Assembly (NCBI RefSeq): GCF_047126315.1 | Contig: NZ_CP138953.1 | Location: 3,162,001 to 3,226,000, forward strand | Length of the DNA stretch: 64,000 bases | Direction: 5' to 3' | DNA from: Shimia sp022448905 | GTDB lineage: Bacteria > Pseudomonadota > Alphaproteobacteria > Rhodobacterales > Rhodobacteraceae | Shown: positions 25,616-34,789 of the stretch, in pieces | Layout: every line of letters begins with the position of its first letter | How positions within the stretch are numbered: position 1 is the stretch's first letter | Made by a program: the position numbers and the translations under genes | Notes under the pieces: model-generated | Seen by the model: only the letters and a program-made list of their open reading frames with translations | Database searches by the model: none | What the model was told of the DNA's origin: nothing

Positions 25616-25948
25616 TTAGCCTGACGCGCCAGACAGGCGCACCACGCCGGTGGTGGACGGGTTGGTCGCCACCTCGGTCGCATGGCCAATCTTGACGTTG
25701 CTGCCCACGGTGGTGGTGCAGGCGCCTTCGGTGTCGTCCCAATAGATGGCCGCGCCAACCGCCCAGGCTTGCGCCTCGACCTTTGGCAGTTCAAAAACGC
25801 CAACCAGCTTCAGTTCGACCTCTTCTGCCGGCTCCACATCAGACATAAGGACGCCAAAGAGCTTATTTAGCAAAAGGCCTGAGCCCGAGGTGCCAGCCGC
25901 GGCGGCGGTGATGGTGATGTTCTCACCGGTTTGGATGAAGTTTCGCAT
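25616..25948 (-). CDS. DUF2190 capsid cement / decoration protein
   Basis: A 110-residue protein with the hallmarks of DUF2190: MRNFIQTGENITITA at the start, LFGV, then AVGAAIYWDD and IGHATE. These proteins trimerise on the outside of the capsid and stabilise it (lambda gpD role). It lies between the capsid and head-tail joining genes. Confidence 0.82.
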   Translation of the reverse strand: MRNFIQTGENITITAAAAGTSGSGLLLNKLFGVLMSDVEPAEEVELKLVGVFELPKVEAQAWAVGAAIYWDDTEGACTTTVGSNVKIGHATEVATNPSTTGVVRLSGASG

Positions 25949-26055
25949 GTGTCACTCCAAGTGATTGGATTGAGGAAGTGAAAAGGCCCCGATCACCGGG
26001 GCCTTTTTTGAAATCTACGCGCCCGGATCAGGCGCGGTCAGTACGAGCGCCGGCC

Positions 26056-28176
26056 TTATGCCGCACCCGGGTTTTTGTAACCGTAGCGGCTGTCCTGCGC
26101 GCCGACGCCAAAGTCATGCTCGATCGATACAGCCATGCCCTGGCGACCAAACGGTTCTTCGGTACGCACCCGTGGACCCTCGGCACCGTCCAGGAAGCCA
26201 TGCACCCAGTTGGTGCCGCCTGCACCGCCCGGCGCGGTCAACAGATACCAAGCGTTGGTGGTAATGCGCGGCGACTGCACATGGACAAAATCACCAGCGT
26301 AGGGGTTCACATCCGTCGCCTTCGCCGGTGTGACTTCCGCAATAATTTGTTTAGCCTTCAGAGACTGTTTTGCACCGGTCAGAATGATCGAAGGGACAAT
26401 GCCCAACACATCGCCATCGAGCCCTTTTTGCTGCACCATCGCTTGGAGACCAGTATCCAACGAAGACACAGACAGCGCGGTACCGGACCCTGCCAAATTA
26501 GCGCGAGATGTGTGGAACATGGCTGTGCCGTCGGCCATTTTCGCACTCAAGGCAAACGTGTAGAACGTTTTGTCCTCGAACTGTGCAACCTTCTGACCAT
26601 AATTGGACAACACGCGATCAATGGCTCCCAGATCATCGTTGATCATCATATGACGGGAAATTGTAATCTGACGGCCAAAACTGCGTAGGATCGCGGTCTC
26701 TTTGCTTTCGCCGAAGGTACCGTGTTTGATCTCGCCATTTTCGCCAATAGGCTGCAGATCCGGGAAGTCGCCCGCACGGATCAACGGCACTTCGCGGAAG
26801 TCTTTGAAGTCTAGGCGCTCGGAGATCAGGTCATAGGTCGGCGCCTGCGCCTCATAGGAGTTCAGAAGACGCTTATGCAGCGCGTTCTCAAAGATCGCCG
26901 GGAAATCCGAAGTGGAATGTGCGGCAGCCTCAAACACCGCGATACGATCGGCAGCGGTGCGCATAGGGCCATTGTGGCCAATGGCATGCGCCGCCATCTC
27001 CACCAGCGACATGTTCATATATTGCCGCGCAGGGCCTTCCACATCGCGGGCGCGGCTCATTTGCGCGACAATGGCGCCGGACAGGCCAGCGCGCATGGTT
27101 TCGCGTTCATCACGAAGAATAGACGCACGGGACGGGCCACGGCGCGAGGATGCACTCATCGGGTTCTTTCCTTGTACCTGGGATGCCAGATGCGCAGCCG
27201 CCTGTGTGGGGCTCATGTTCTTGGCAATCATGTGTTGAGCCGTCGCGGCCGGCAGGCCAAACGAGGCGGTCATATCGAGCAGCACGGCCGCCGTGGCCGG
27301 ACCGGTCTCTTCATCATCGGACTCGCCGCCTTCAACGGTGTCATCACCATCGGCAGCCTCAATGCTGTCTTCACCCTCAGTGGCGTCCAAAGTGTCTTCG
27401 CCATCAGCCGCTTCCAACGTGTCGTCGCCAGCGGTGGCTTCCAGCTCGTCTGTGCTGGCGGTGGGGAGCGCTGGTTTGCGCGATGGGGTTGGTTTTTTCG
27501 CCATGGGTTGGCTCCTGTGTTGGGCGGGCGCACCCGCGATCATGGCCACCATGGCCGGTTGAGAAATCTGAGAGGTGATGCTGCGCGCCGAGGTCTTCAG
27601 AGCGGCGGGCGCGTTGCGGTAAAGCGAGTAATCGAAGGCCGCGATTTCGGCGTCGGTGTCCGGATCCTGGGCGAGCTCGGTGACAAAACCTTGCTCAAGG
27701 GCTTCTTCCCCGTCCATCCAGGTTTCGGCACGCATGATGGCGCGGGCCTCATCCTCAGAGAGCCCCGTCCGACGCGCATAAAGCTTGGCCATGTTGCGCG
27801 CGGCTTTTGCCAGGCCATCTGCAACGCGACGGTGGTCATCCTCTGTACCGCGGCCATCGGTGCACCAACGCGCAGGGTCATGCACCATCATCATCGCGCC
27901 ATCACCCATAACGATGTCGTCGCCGGCCAGGGCAATCACGCTGGCAATGGAAGCGGCACCGCCTTGAATGACCACGCGTTTGCGGCCCTCATAGGCCCGA
28001 AGTTGGTTGTAAATCGCAACACCTACCGAGACCACACCACCGCCCGAGTTGAGCGACACGGTGATGTCACCTTCTGCATTGGCCAGGAATTGAGAAACAT
28101 CAGCCTCGGTGAAGTATTCTTCACCCCAGAAATCCTGCCCCACGCTGCCGTAAAGCTTCAGCTCATTCATTGTCAT
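26056..28176 (-). CDS. ClpP-like prohead protease fused to the major capsid protein
   Basis: A 706-residue fusion. Residues 1-190 are a ClpP-fold head maturation protease with the nucleophile in GGAASIAS (Ser76) and MVHDP (His99). Residues 242-290 form an acidic linker of degenerate nine-residue repeats. A helical scaffold-like region and then an HK97-fold-type capsid domain (about 375-706) follow. Internal ATGs at 27504 (codon 225, AGGAG upstream) and 27159 (codon 340, AAGGA upstream) could give scaffold-capsid and capsid-only products, as lambda C gives Nu3. The start at 28176 is set by AGGAGCAAA before the ATG; it overlaps the portal gene end. Confidence 0.88.
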   Translation of the reverse strand: MTMNELKLYGSVGQDFWGEEYFTEADVSQFLANAEGDITVSLNSGGGVVSVGVAIYNQLRAYEGRKRVVIQGGAASIASVIALAGDDIVMGDGAMMMVHDPARWCTDGRGTEDDHRRVADGLAKAARNMAKLYARRTGLSEDEARAIMRAETWMDGEEALEQGFVTELAQDPDTDAEIAAFDYSLYRNAPAALKTSARSITSQISQPAMVAMIAGAPAQHRSQPMAKKPTPSRKPALPTASTDELEATAGDDTLEAADGEDTLDATEGEDSIEAADGDDTVEGGESDDEETGPATAAVLLDMTASFGLPAATAQHMIAKNMSPTQAAAHLASQVQGKNPMSASSRRGPSRASILRDERETMRAGLSGAIVAQMSRARDVEGPARQYMNMSLVEMAAHAIGHNGPMRTAADRIAVFEAAAHSTSDFPAIFENALHKRLLNSYEAQAPTYDLISERLDFKDFREVPLIRAGDFPDLQPIGENGEIKHGTFGESKETAILRSFGRQITISRHMMINDDLGAIDRVLSNYGQKVAQFEDKTFYTFALSAKMADGTAMFHTSRANLAGSGTALSVSSLDTGLQAMVQQKGLDGDVLGIVPSIILTGAKQSLKAKQIIAEVTPAKATDVNPYAGDFVHVQSPRITTNAWYLLTAPGGAGGTNWVHGFLDGAEGPRVRTEEPFGRQGMAVSIEHDFGVGAQDSRYGYKNPGAA

Positions 28177-29638
28177 TTTGCTCCTGTTTTGCGCCCGCGA
28201 CCGGTGGGGCGGGTTTCGCGTGGTAGCGACCATCGCTGTCGTAGATCAGGCCGTCCTTGTCGGCCGTCTGCATGTCTTCAACTTGCTCCTGGTGGATCTG
28301 GTCCGGATCACGGCCAAGCGAGGTCACCGCGCGTTGGCGGCTGTTCAGGCCGGCGCGCACCTCATCCACTAGCGGCGGAATCTCTTTGGCGGGATCGATC
28401 AGGATCCGTGCCGGCGGCACCCAATCAACCTTCCCGCCGAGGATCTCGGAAATGCGGTTGTGAAAACCGCGCTCTAAAGCCCAGGCCTGCAGAAACTGCC
28501 GCCCCAAGGGCTCCAGAAACTGATTGATCAACAGAAGCCATTGCCAGGCTTCGACATTCCGATCCATTTCCATCCGGCCCATTTTGGCCGAGGAAAAATT
28601 GACCCTACTCAGATCGCCGGAGCAGGCCTCGTAGGTAATGCCCATTCCCTTTGCGATGCGGCGCAGCTGGCCGCGGGTGAACTCGTCATAGCCATCCACA
28701 CCGGGAGGCGAGGCAAATTCGTATCCGTCCTCGCCCGATACATCCACGACCAAACCAGGCGCCAATTTGGCTGGCGTGTCGCCACCTGAAGCTGTCGACC
28801 TATGGCGGAACACCGTGAAGCAAGCCGCAATCTTTTGGCGCACAAGTTGCGCATCATCATAGTCCGCGAGATCCTGCAGCGGCAGCGCGACCGGCGCAAA
28901 CCACGAAACGCCGCGCTCCTGACCTGGACGATCCTGCCGATAGAGATGCAGCACGTATTTGGCATCCACCGGACGCGACACCGCCCGCCCCTTCCACTTG
29001 ATCCACCCCTGCGCGCCGGGATGTTCGTCAAACAGATGATAGGCCACCCGCTGGCCGTCGGCGTCGTACTCGATCCCGTCCTGCACGTAGCCGCCTTCGG
29101 TTGACGCCCGGAACGCCGAACTGTCCAGATGATCGATCTCCAGAACTTCGAGCTTGGGATAGGTGCCATTCTCTCCGGGATGCAGAACCACCAGCACCTC
29201 GCCATCGGTGACGATCGCCGCCTGGATCAGACGTTGCAGCCCCGCCAGACTTTCCCGTCCACGCCAGTCGATCGCCGATGACTTGAGGTAGGTGTCCAGA
29301 CGCTCTTTGCCCTCTTTCAGCAGGTCGGCGTCCTCGATGCCTTCCAACTTCGGCATGATGCCCTTGCCAACGGTATGAGAAACGATGGTCTGCACCACGC
29401 CGGTGGCGATCGGGTTGTTGCGCACCATGTCGCGCGAGATAAAGGCCAACCGGCCGCGGCGGCTGCCTGCGGCGTTGGCATCGCCGCTGGACTTGCGCCA
29501 GGAACCCGTGCGCCCACCACCACTGGCGGCGTCGTAATAGGCCGTCATATTGCGCATCGCGGCCCGCGCGGAGACACGTCTCATGGCCGCTTGCGGAGAT
29601 ACCACCGCAAGCGCTTTGTCCGTCCAATGCAATGTCAC
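28163..29638 (-). CDS. Phage portal protein (lambda gpB family)
   Basis: A 491-residue portal. The N-terminal region with RNNPIATGVVQTIVSHTVG and the later WRGRESLAGLQRLIQAAIVTDGEVLVVLHP are characteristic of lambda-type portals. It forms the dodecameric ring at the capsid vertex and docks the terminase. It lies between gpW and the protease-capsid gene, as in lambda-like head modules. Confidence 0.92.
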   Translation of the reverse strand: MTLHWTDKALAVVSPQAAMRRVSARAAMRNMTAYYDAASGGGRTGSWRKSSGDANAAGSRRGRLAFISRDMVRNNPIATGVVQTIVSHTVGKGIMPKLEGIEDADLLKEGKERLDTYLKSSAIDWRGRESLAGLQRLIQAAIVTDGEVLVVLHPGENGTYPKLEVLEIDHLDSSAFRASTEGGYVQDGIEYDADGQRVAYHLFDEHPGAQGWIKWKGRAVSRPVDAKYVLHLYRQDRPGQERGVSWFAPVALPLQDLADYDDAQLVRQKIAACFTVFRHRSTASGGDTPAKLAPGLVVDVSGEDGYEFASPPGVDGYDEFTRGQLRRIAKGMGITYEACSGDLSRVNFSSAKMGRMEMDRNVEAWQWLLLINQFLEPLGRQFLQAWALERGFHNRISEILGGKVDWVPPARILIDPAKEIPPLVDEVRAGLNSRQRAVTSLGRDPDQIHQEQVEDMQTADKDGLIYDSDGRYHAKPAPPVAGAKQEQNDNE

Positions 29639-29641
29639 GTG

Positions 29642-29851
29642 TCAGAGACCCTTATCAAATGATGGGTAGTGAAACCCGCCCGACCCACCGCCGCCGGTTT
29701 CCCGTTTCAACTGCGCTTCAAGATCAGCGATCCGGCGGCGCAGCTCGGCACCATCGGCAAAGGCAACTTTCTCGCCGCCCTGCTCCAGGCTGGTCACGCC
29801 TTTGGCGTACATCTTTTTCAGGTTTGCGAGCTCTGCTGCGGTGTCGCTCAT
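29642..29851 (-). CDS. gpW-family head-tail joining protein
   Basis: A 69-residue protein with two helices (ELANLKKMY and AELRRRIADLEAQLKRE) and a glycine-rich tail before a C-terminal aromatic/acidic end, typical of gpW. It lies between large terminase and portal genes. The ATG at 29851 overlaps the terminase stop (ATGA); the longer upstream open frame is shadow. Confidence 0.8.
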   Translation of the reverse strand: MSDTAAELANLKKMYAKGVTSLEQGGEKVAFADGAELRRRIADLEAQLKRETGGGGSGGFHYPSFDKGL

Positions 29852-31953
29852 AGCCAATTGTCCCTCTGCGGTATCCATGAGGCCACTTCTGGCGCCGGTT
29901 CCGGCTCCGATGGCGCGGTTGCCGGTTCGCCAACAAACCGCGCAAACGGGTTGGACGGATCCAGACGGGCCCAATCCGGCGCGGCGTCCGGATTGATCCG
30001 CTCCCCGCCGATGATGATGAAGGTGGCACGCGCCTGCACCAGGTGGTCGAGGCTTTCGTTGCGGATAAAGCCGGGGCGCTTTTCCCAATGGCCGCTGTCA
30101 TCGCGGCGCTCGGCCGTCATTTCCGTCAGCTGGTCCTTGCTCATCCAATCCGGAATGGCGCAGTAGTTTGGCCCCTCCTCCGTCATGACCAGGCTCGCAG
30201 AGACCGCGTCTTTCAAACGATCGGCCGCCATGTTTAGTATCACAATGTCCTTGGCGACTTTGCGCTTCTTGTTTTTGGAGGACACGGTTTCTGGCCGCGC
30301 CTGCCACACCCGATCCGGATAATCCTTCTTTTTCGTCAGGCCACGCCCACGGGAAAGATGCCAAAACGTGCCTTTGCCCTCACCACGGCGGCGGCGTAGG
30401 AATTTATAGGCGTTGTCGGTTGTGGCCCGCTCGCCCTGCATGTCCACCGTGGCCGCAACCGCGCCCAACTCCCAATCACTGCCCGCAACCGGCCAGCGTT
30501 TGGTTTCCAGCGCATCCAGCACCTTCCAATCGTCGGCATAAACGCCCGGCTTCAAAACCCGTTTGGACGGGCCGTCTGGCCCATCCGGTGGCGTGTTCAA
30601 ATCAAAGCGGTCGATCGGTTGATGCCGACCGTCCAAACCAAAGGCCGTGGCGCCGACGCTGAAATAGGTGCCTTGCGTGTCCACCGACAGCAGAATGAAG
30701 GCCGTCCACTCTGGTGCCACCGCTTGCTGCGACGGAGTTGTCTCAGCCTTCCGGATCAGGTCCTCCAGCGCGATCTCACCACCGCTGCCGGCCCGAGCGC
30801 GATAAGCTGTGCCAATCCGGGTATTGATAGCGGTGCGCAGTTTGCCCTCATCGCCGGTGGCAGCAAAAGCGCGTTCTGCCTGGCGCATCTTAATCACAAT
30901 GTCTGCCCAAGGCATGAACGCCGCTTGTGTTCCGTCCAGCCAATAGCCCAACAAATCGGTATCAATCACATCGCCGCTTTGCAGGGTGACGGGTTTGCCT
31001 TCCACACCCATATGATACCAGTCGGCTTCGGTCAGCATCTCAATCTTATGATCCGGAGAGATCAGGTCTTTGCAGGAGGGGCAGCGCATCTTAGCCGCCT
31101 GCCCGGCCTCCTGATCGTCCGCGCTCTCTGGTACAACCAACATGTCATAGCTTGGCACAAACATGGTGCCACAGCAGGCACACGGCCAATACAGGCGTCC
31201 CCTTGTGGTGTTGGGATAATGCGCGAACACCCCGTAACTAACTTTTGGCGGTGTATGAGGGTCTGCGCTGACCTCGCTTTCATCCAAAACAGGCGCGCGA
31301 GGCGAGCTTTCAATCACAACCATGCCTCGCGAACCTGCCATCAGGGTTCGGTTGAGCATCAACTCTAGTGGCTCACCTTCTCCATCGACATCCGGACCAT
31401 ACTGATCAAACTCTGTCGCCAGAGCGATCCGCAGGTCCCGCTCCTGAAGGCGCGAGCCGCTGACAATATCCAGCGTGATGTGCGTTCCCCCCTCAAAAAT
31501 CTTGCTGTCGATCGTGTCAGAGCCCCGCCCGGAACCGCGTTTGGCCGCTAGGTCCGGAGAGTTGCGCACAATCGGCGAGAACTTGTTGCGCTCATAGCTG
31601 TCGCGCGTGGCCCGCTCATCCAAGTAGAACCCAATGCGCGCTGGATCGCTGGTGATCGAATGCGACCACACCGAGTTGAGCAACATGGTTTTGCCGCACC
31701 GGGATGGGCCCACAAAAACCATCGCCTTGTAGTCCCGCGATGTCGCCATGTTCATCGGCTCGATCATATAAGGCACGGTTTCGCGGCGGAACCGCGTCCA
31801 GGCGTTGTTGATGTTCACACGCATAGACGCCTCAGACGATTCCACCACAGAAATCCGGCGCGGCGGCGCCAAAGATGGCAACGCCTTGGCCAAAGCATCC
31901 CGCGGATCGCGGTACGGCGGCAGCGGCGCAAATTCAAACCGGCTATAGGTCAT
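29848..31953 (-). CDS. Terminase large subunit (lambda gpA family)
   Basis: A 701-residue packaging ATPase/nuclease. The Walker A-like loop is GPSRCGKT (near residue 81); a zinc-type CACCGTMF and CPSCKD pair follows near residues 257 and 293; the C-terminal half has the nuclease-type acidic residues (FILLSVDTQGTYF). gpA relatives usually cut at cos sites, so cohesive ends are likely. It overlaps the small subunit gene by 4 bases. Confidence 0.92.
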   Translation of the reverse strand: MTYSRFEFAPLPPYRDPRDALAKALPSLAPPRRISVVESSEASMRVNINNAWTRFRRETVPYMIEPMNMATSRDYKAMVFVGPSRCGKTMLLNSVWSHSITSDPARIGFYLDERATRDSYERNKFSPIVRNSPDLAAKRGSGRGSDTIDSKIFEGGTHITLDIVSGSRLQERDLRIALATEFDQYGPDVDGEGEPLELMLNRTLMAGSRGMVVIESSPRAPVLDESEVSADPHTPPKVSYGVFAHYPNTTRGRLYWPCACCGTMFVPSYDMLVVPESADDQEAGQAAKMRCPSCKDLISPDHKIEMLTEADWYHMGVEGKPVTLQSGDVIDTDLLGYWLDGTQAAFMPWADIVIKMRQAERAFAATGDEGKLRTAINTRIGTAYRARAGSGGEIALEDLIRKAETTPSQQAVAPEWTAFILLSVDTQGTYFSVGATAFGLDGRHQPIDRFDLNTPPDGPDGPSKRVLKPGVYADDWKVLDALETKRWPVAGSDWELGAVAATVDMQGERATTDNAYKFLRRRRGEGKGTFWHLSRGRGLTKKKDYPDRVWQARPETVSSKNKKRKVAKDIVILNMAADRLKDAVSASLVMTEEGPNYCAIPDWMSKDQLTEMTAERRDDSGHWEKRPGFIRNESLDHLVQARATFIIIGGERINPDAAPDWARLDPSNPFARFVGEPATAPSEPEPAPEVASWIPQRDNWL

Positions 31954-32618
31954 GTTTCATTCACCAGCTGCGGATGCATGTCGAGGTTGGCCTCATAGCC
32001 TTTGCCGATGTCGTTTTCGCCGATCTCTTCAATCAGGGAGGTCAGCATTTCTTCCATTGCCCGATCGACCTGCCGCGCCTGCGGTGCCGACAGGCCGAGC
32101 TCACGCTCTAAGCGGTCAGACATCCCCATGGCGCTGTCGCGGAACCGGATAAACACCTTATCAAACAGCCGGTAGCAGGCCTCCAACTCGGTCAGAATGC
32201 CCATCATCTTGGCTGCCTGGGCATGCTTCATCCGGGCTTCAGATACTTCACTCACCTGCTTGGGCGACAAGCCGTTTGCGCTTTGCTCCGGCTCCACCCC
32301 AAAAAGCTGACCCTGCAACTTAGCCAGCGCCTGGTCTTTGCTTTTCTTCAGCGCCTCGCCGCGTGCCTTCCATGCATGAAACCACGAATAGCGCAGGACA
32401 TATTCGCGCCCATTGCCGCCCCGCGCCACACACGGCAGGGGGTTATCGCGCTGCTTCAGCCAACCGTTGATGGCGTTGGTCGACACGTTCACAACAGTCG
32501 ACAGCTCCGCCATGTTCATGTCGAGATCTTCGACCCCGTCCGGCAATGGGTGCGCCTCAAGCCAATCCTCCAGACCCGGCCAATCTGCAACCGTCAGCGT
32601 GGTGGGCGTCTCAGACAT
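31950..32618 (-). CDS. Terminase small subunit (Nu1/DUF1441-like)
   Basis: A 222-residue protein with an N-terminal winged-helix (MAELSTVVNVSTNAINGW, about residues 36-53) for DNA recognition and a long helical, oligomerising C-terminus. It directly precedes the large subunit with an ATGA overlap. The ATG at 32618 gives MSETPTTLTV and follows a G-rich stretch. The packaging site is expected in the non-coding bases 32619-32805. Confidence 0.8.
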   Translation of the reverse strand: MSETPTTLTVADWPGLEDWLEAHPLPDGVEDLDMNMAELSTVVNVSTNAINGWLKQRDNPLPCVARGGNGREYVLRYSWFHAWKARGEALKKSKDQALAKLQGQLFGVEPEQSANGLSPKQVSEVSEARMKHAQAAKMMGILTELEACYRLFDKVFIRFRDSAMGMSDRLERELGLSAPQARQVDRAMEEMLTSLIEEIGENDIGKGYEANLDMHPQLVNET

Positions 32619-32805
32619 ACCCGCCCCCCAAACCACAACAACAACCACAACCTACGTGTTTCTCAGAAACCAAAAAAATCCCACAAAACAGGGCGCGAAT
32701 TACCCGTGTGGCGAAGGTGCCAGGAAGGACCCGAGAGATTTTTCTTTCAATCCAAGAGAGAAGCGGCAGAATGCGACCACCAAGTTTAGTCAAAGGTTTC
32801 ACGTT

Positions 32806-33105
32806 ATGACAGACCAACCCGCCAAAACCCTTTTGGAAGAAACGCAACAAGACAGCCAGGACATTGCCCTTCTCAAGCGCGACTTGAATGAAAGCACCGG
32901 ACTGACCTGGCTGTGGTCGATCCTGTTTGGCCCCATCTACTTTTGGGTCCACAGCTTTACCGGTGCTGGGTTTGTTGTGCTTGTGGTCGCCATCCCAACC
33001 TTGGGCTTGAGCATGCTGCTTCTTAACCCATGGCTGGCCTATAAGTGCTGGCGCGACAAAGCCGAGAGCAAAGCCGAAACCAGGTTGATGATGGCCAAGC
33101 GCTAG
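32806..33105 (+). CDS. Small two-helix membrane protein (moron candidate)
   Basis: A 99-residue protein with an N-terminal charged helix (EETQQDSQDIALLKRDL) and two membrane helices (about residues 33-52 and 54-75). It is read rightward inside the leftward late block, so it must have its own promoter and may be expressed in the lysogen. Small membrane proteins in this setting often block superinfection; that role is only an inference here. Confidence 0.6.
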   Translation: MTDQPAKTLLEETQQDSQDIALLKRDLNESTGLTWLWSILFGPIYFWVHSFTGAGFVVLVVAIPTLGLSMLLLNPWLAYKCWRDKAESKAETRLMMAKR

Positions 33106-33113
33106 GGCCCGCG

Positions 33114-33854
33114 TCATCGGCGGGTCTCCATCGCTCGATCGAGCCAGAGCCAGAAGGCGTCTGGGAAATGCTCATCCATGTAGTCCGCGACAAATTCTTC
33201 GTAGCCGAGGCGCTTGCGGTAGTGAGCAGCGCTGGATGTGAAGGCGAGGATCATCTTCAAGCGACCATTGGCCTGACGAGCAAAGACACCCGGTGCCAAT
33301 CCTTGGCGCGGGACAAAGTAGGTTTCCCGCGACTTCTGGCGCTTGCGAGAGGTGGCCGTGGTGTTCTGGTGGCGATCGCGCTGCGCGCCGAGACCGGACA
33401 GAAGCCGTTGGATCTGAGCCGCACTCAGGTTGCCGGCACGGTTCAGCTTGGCATCATCCGCAGGCAGCGCCGTTTGCAAAACCCCGTCAAACGCCACGTG
33501 TTTGCTCAGCAGTTTCTCAATTCCGGTTTGCGGCCGCACACCGCCCTCTTCCTGCGTAAACAGATAGTGCCGGCCTGCAATCCGATCCTTTGGCAGAACT
33601 TGCGCTTCAAGGTTGGTTTTGGTGGCCCCGATCGCCCGAAACGCATTCCGGGTAAACGCAGTGGGATTGTCGAACACCTCGGACATGTGCCCCTTTAGCC
33701 CGCGCGCCGCACCCCAGGCAGTATCCGTCAAAGCGCGCGCCGCTGCATAGGGAGCCTGCTCTGCTTGAAGATGGGTCAGGCCACGCGTCAAATCGCTGTG
33801 GTCCAACGTCAGGGTTGCACTCATTGGGTATCCGAAGGTTGAGGGAATTGTCAT
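33114..33854 (-). CDS. Virion morphogenesis protein, possibly minor tail protein Z-like
   Basis: About 246 residues. The segment YAAARALTDTAWGAARGLKG and the downstream basic region with RKRQKSRETYF recall minor tail protein Z-type proteins of lambda-like phages. It lies apart from the other tail genes, between the NusG paralogue and the terminase. The ATG at 33854 has GGAG upstream; an ATG ten codons later (33824) would give the more family-like start MSATLTLD. Confidence 0.5.
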   Translation of the reverse strand: MTIPSTFGYPMSATLTLDHSDLTRGLTHLQAEQAPYAAARALTDTAWGAARGLKGHMSEVFDNPTAFTRNAFRAIGATKTNLEAQVLPKDRIAGRHYLFTQEEGGVRPQTGIEKLLSKHVAFDGVLQTALPADDAKLNRAGNLSAAQIQRLLSGLGAQRDRHQNTTATSRKRQKSRETYFVPRQGLAPGVFARQANGRLKMILAFTSSAAHYRKRLGYEEFVADYMDEHFPDAFWLWLDRAMETRR

Positions 33855-34110
33855 GCCGGGCACCACTCCGGCTTTGGGTGCATGTACCTTAAAAGCGAAA
33901 AGCCCGTGCTTTTCAGCCGGGCCTCGTCAAACATTGCAGTAGCACTGTCATTCGCAGCGCGGCTCTTGCCTAGTGCGAATGTCGGGTCCACGGTTTTGCC
34001 CTTCCAGCGTGATCGCTGTGTTACCTCATTGGCAGGGACCGCTTTGGATCGTCCTATTTCCCCGTTAACGTGCCTGAATTCCAAAGGTCAAGAATTTTCT
34101 GCACGATCGC

Positions 34111-34767
34111 TCAGTGCACAACTGGCTCCAATTGATCGGCCTGGATCGTCGTTTCCACCTCCCGACCAAAGAACTGAAACGCTACCTTCGCACCACTATC
34201 CTCCAGTGCAACAACGGAAACTTCGACGCCTTCAAAGGTGCCCTGCATCACCTGTACACGATCACCCACATCGTATTCCGCATGGGTCCGCTGAAATCGA
34301 CGATGTTCTGGCGCAGCGAGGCCGCCACCCCATCGGCGCATCAGTTTGGACATGCGCGCCTCACTGATTCGGGCGGGGCGACCACCGGTGCCCAGCACCC
34401 CGCTCACCACATCGAGCGCCATGAGATCATCCCAGCGAGGCTGTGCCGACAGCCAGCCGACAAACAGCCACCCCGATAGCAACGGAAAGGCCACCAGCTG
34501 CTTCTCCTTGGTGCATCGATGCTTGCGCCGCCATTCCAGTTTGACCGGCAGGAAGACATCAAACCCGTTTCGGCGCAGCAAGACCTCATGCACCAGGTGC
34601 TTGGTGCCGGTGCCTTTGACCGGGCGCACCCGCTCTTGCCCGTTGCGGGCGGTGTAGGTTTCTTTTTTCGTGCCCAGCTCCACCATGCGACGGCCGCGGT
34701 TGTTCAGCGGCTTCATCCGCACCGCATACCAGTCCATCGTCCCTGTTTTGACCTGCCCCATCATCAT
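34111..34767 (-). CDS. Phage-encoded NusG paralogue (antitermination factor)
   Basis: A 218-residue protein. An NGN-type domain begins at MDWYAVRMKP (residues 11-20) and resumes after a 45-residue basic insertion at VLLRRNGFDVFLP and FPLLSGWLFVGW. A C-terminal KOW domain (VGDRVQVMQGTFEGVEVSV, about residues 167-186) completes it. NusG paralogues bind RNA polymerase and stop it terminating. The gene lies at the head of the late block, so it probably acts in cis like lambda Q to allow readthrough of the 20-kb structural operon. ATG 34767 follows GGAG. Confidence 0.82.
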   Translation of the reverse strand: MMMGQVKTGTMDWYAVRMKPLNNRGRRMVELGTKKETYTARNGQERVRPVKGTGTKHLVHEVLLRRNGFDVFLPVKLEWRRKHRCTKEKQLVAFPLLSGWLFVGWLSAQPRWDDLMALDVVSGVLGTGGRPARISEARMSKLMRRWGGGLAAPEHRRFQRTHAEYDVGDRVQVMQGTFEGVEVSVVALEDSGAKVAFQFFGREVETTIQADQLEPVVH

Positions 34768-34789
34768 TCCAACCGCTCCAATTTGCCCT

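Noticed and set aside
26875..28527. 550-codon frame antisense to the capsid and portal genes
   Set aside because: Shadow frame with Arg/Gly/His-rich sequence; the minus strand encodes recognisable phage proteins.
32619..32805. Possible cos packaging site
   Set aside because: A cos site is expected next to the gpA/Nu1-type terminase, but no dyad or known cos-like sequence could be recognised by eye.
33867..34084. Possible 77-codon leftward frame (to 33851) between the NusG paralogue and the gpZ-like gene
   Set aside because: Starts only at a TTG without clear ribosome binding site and overlaps the next gene; too weak to call.
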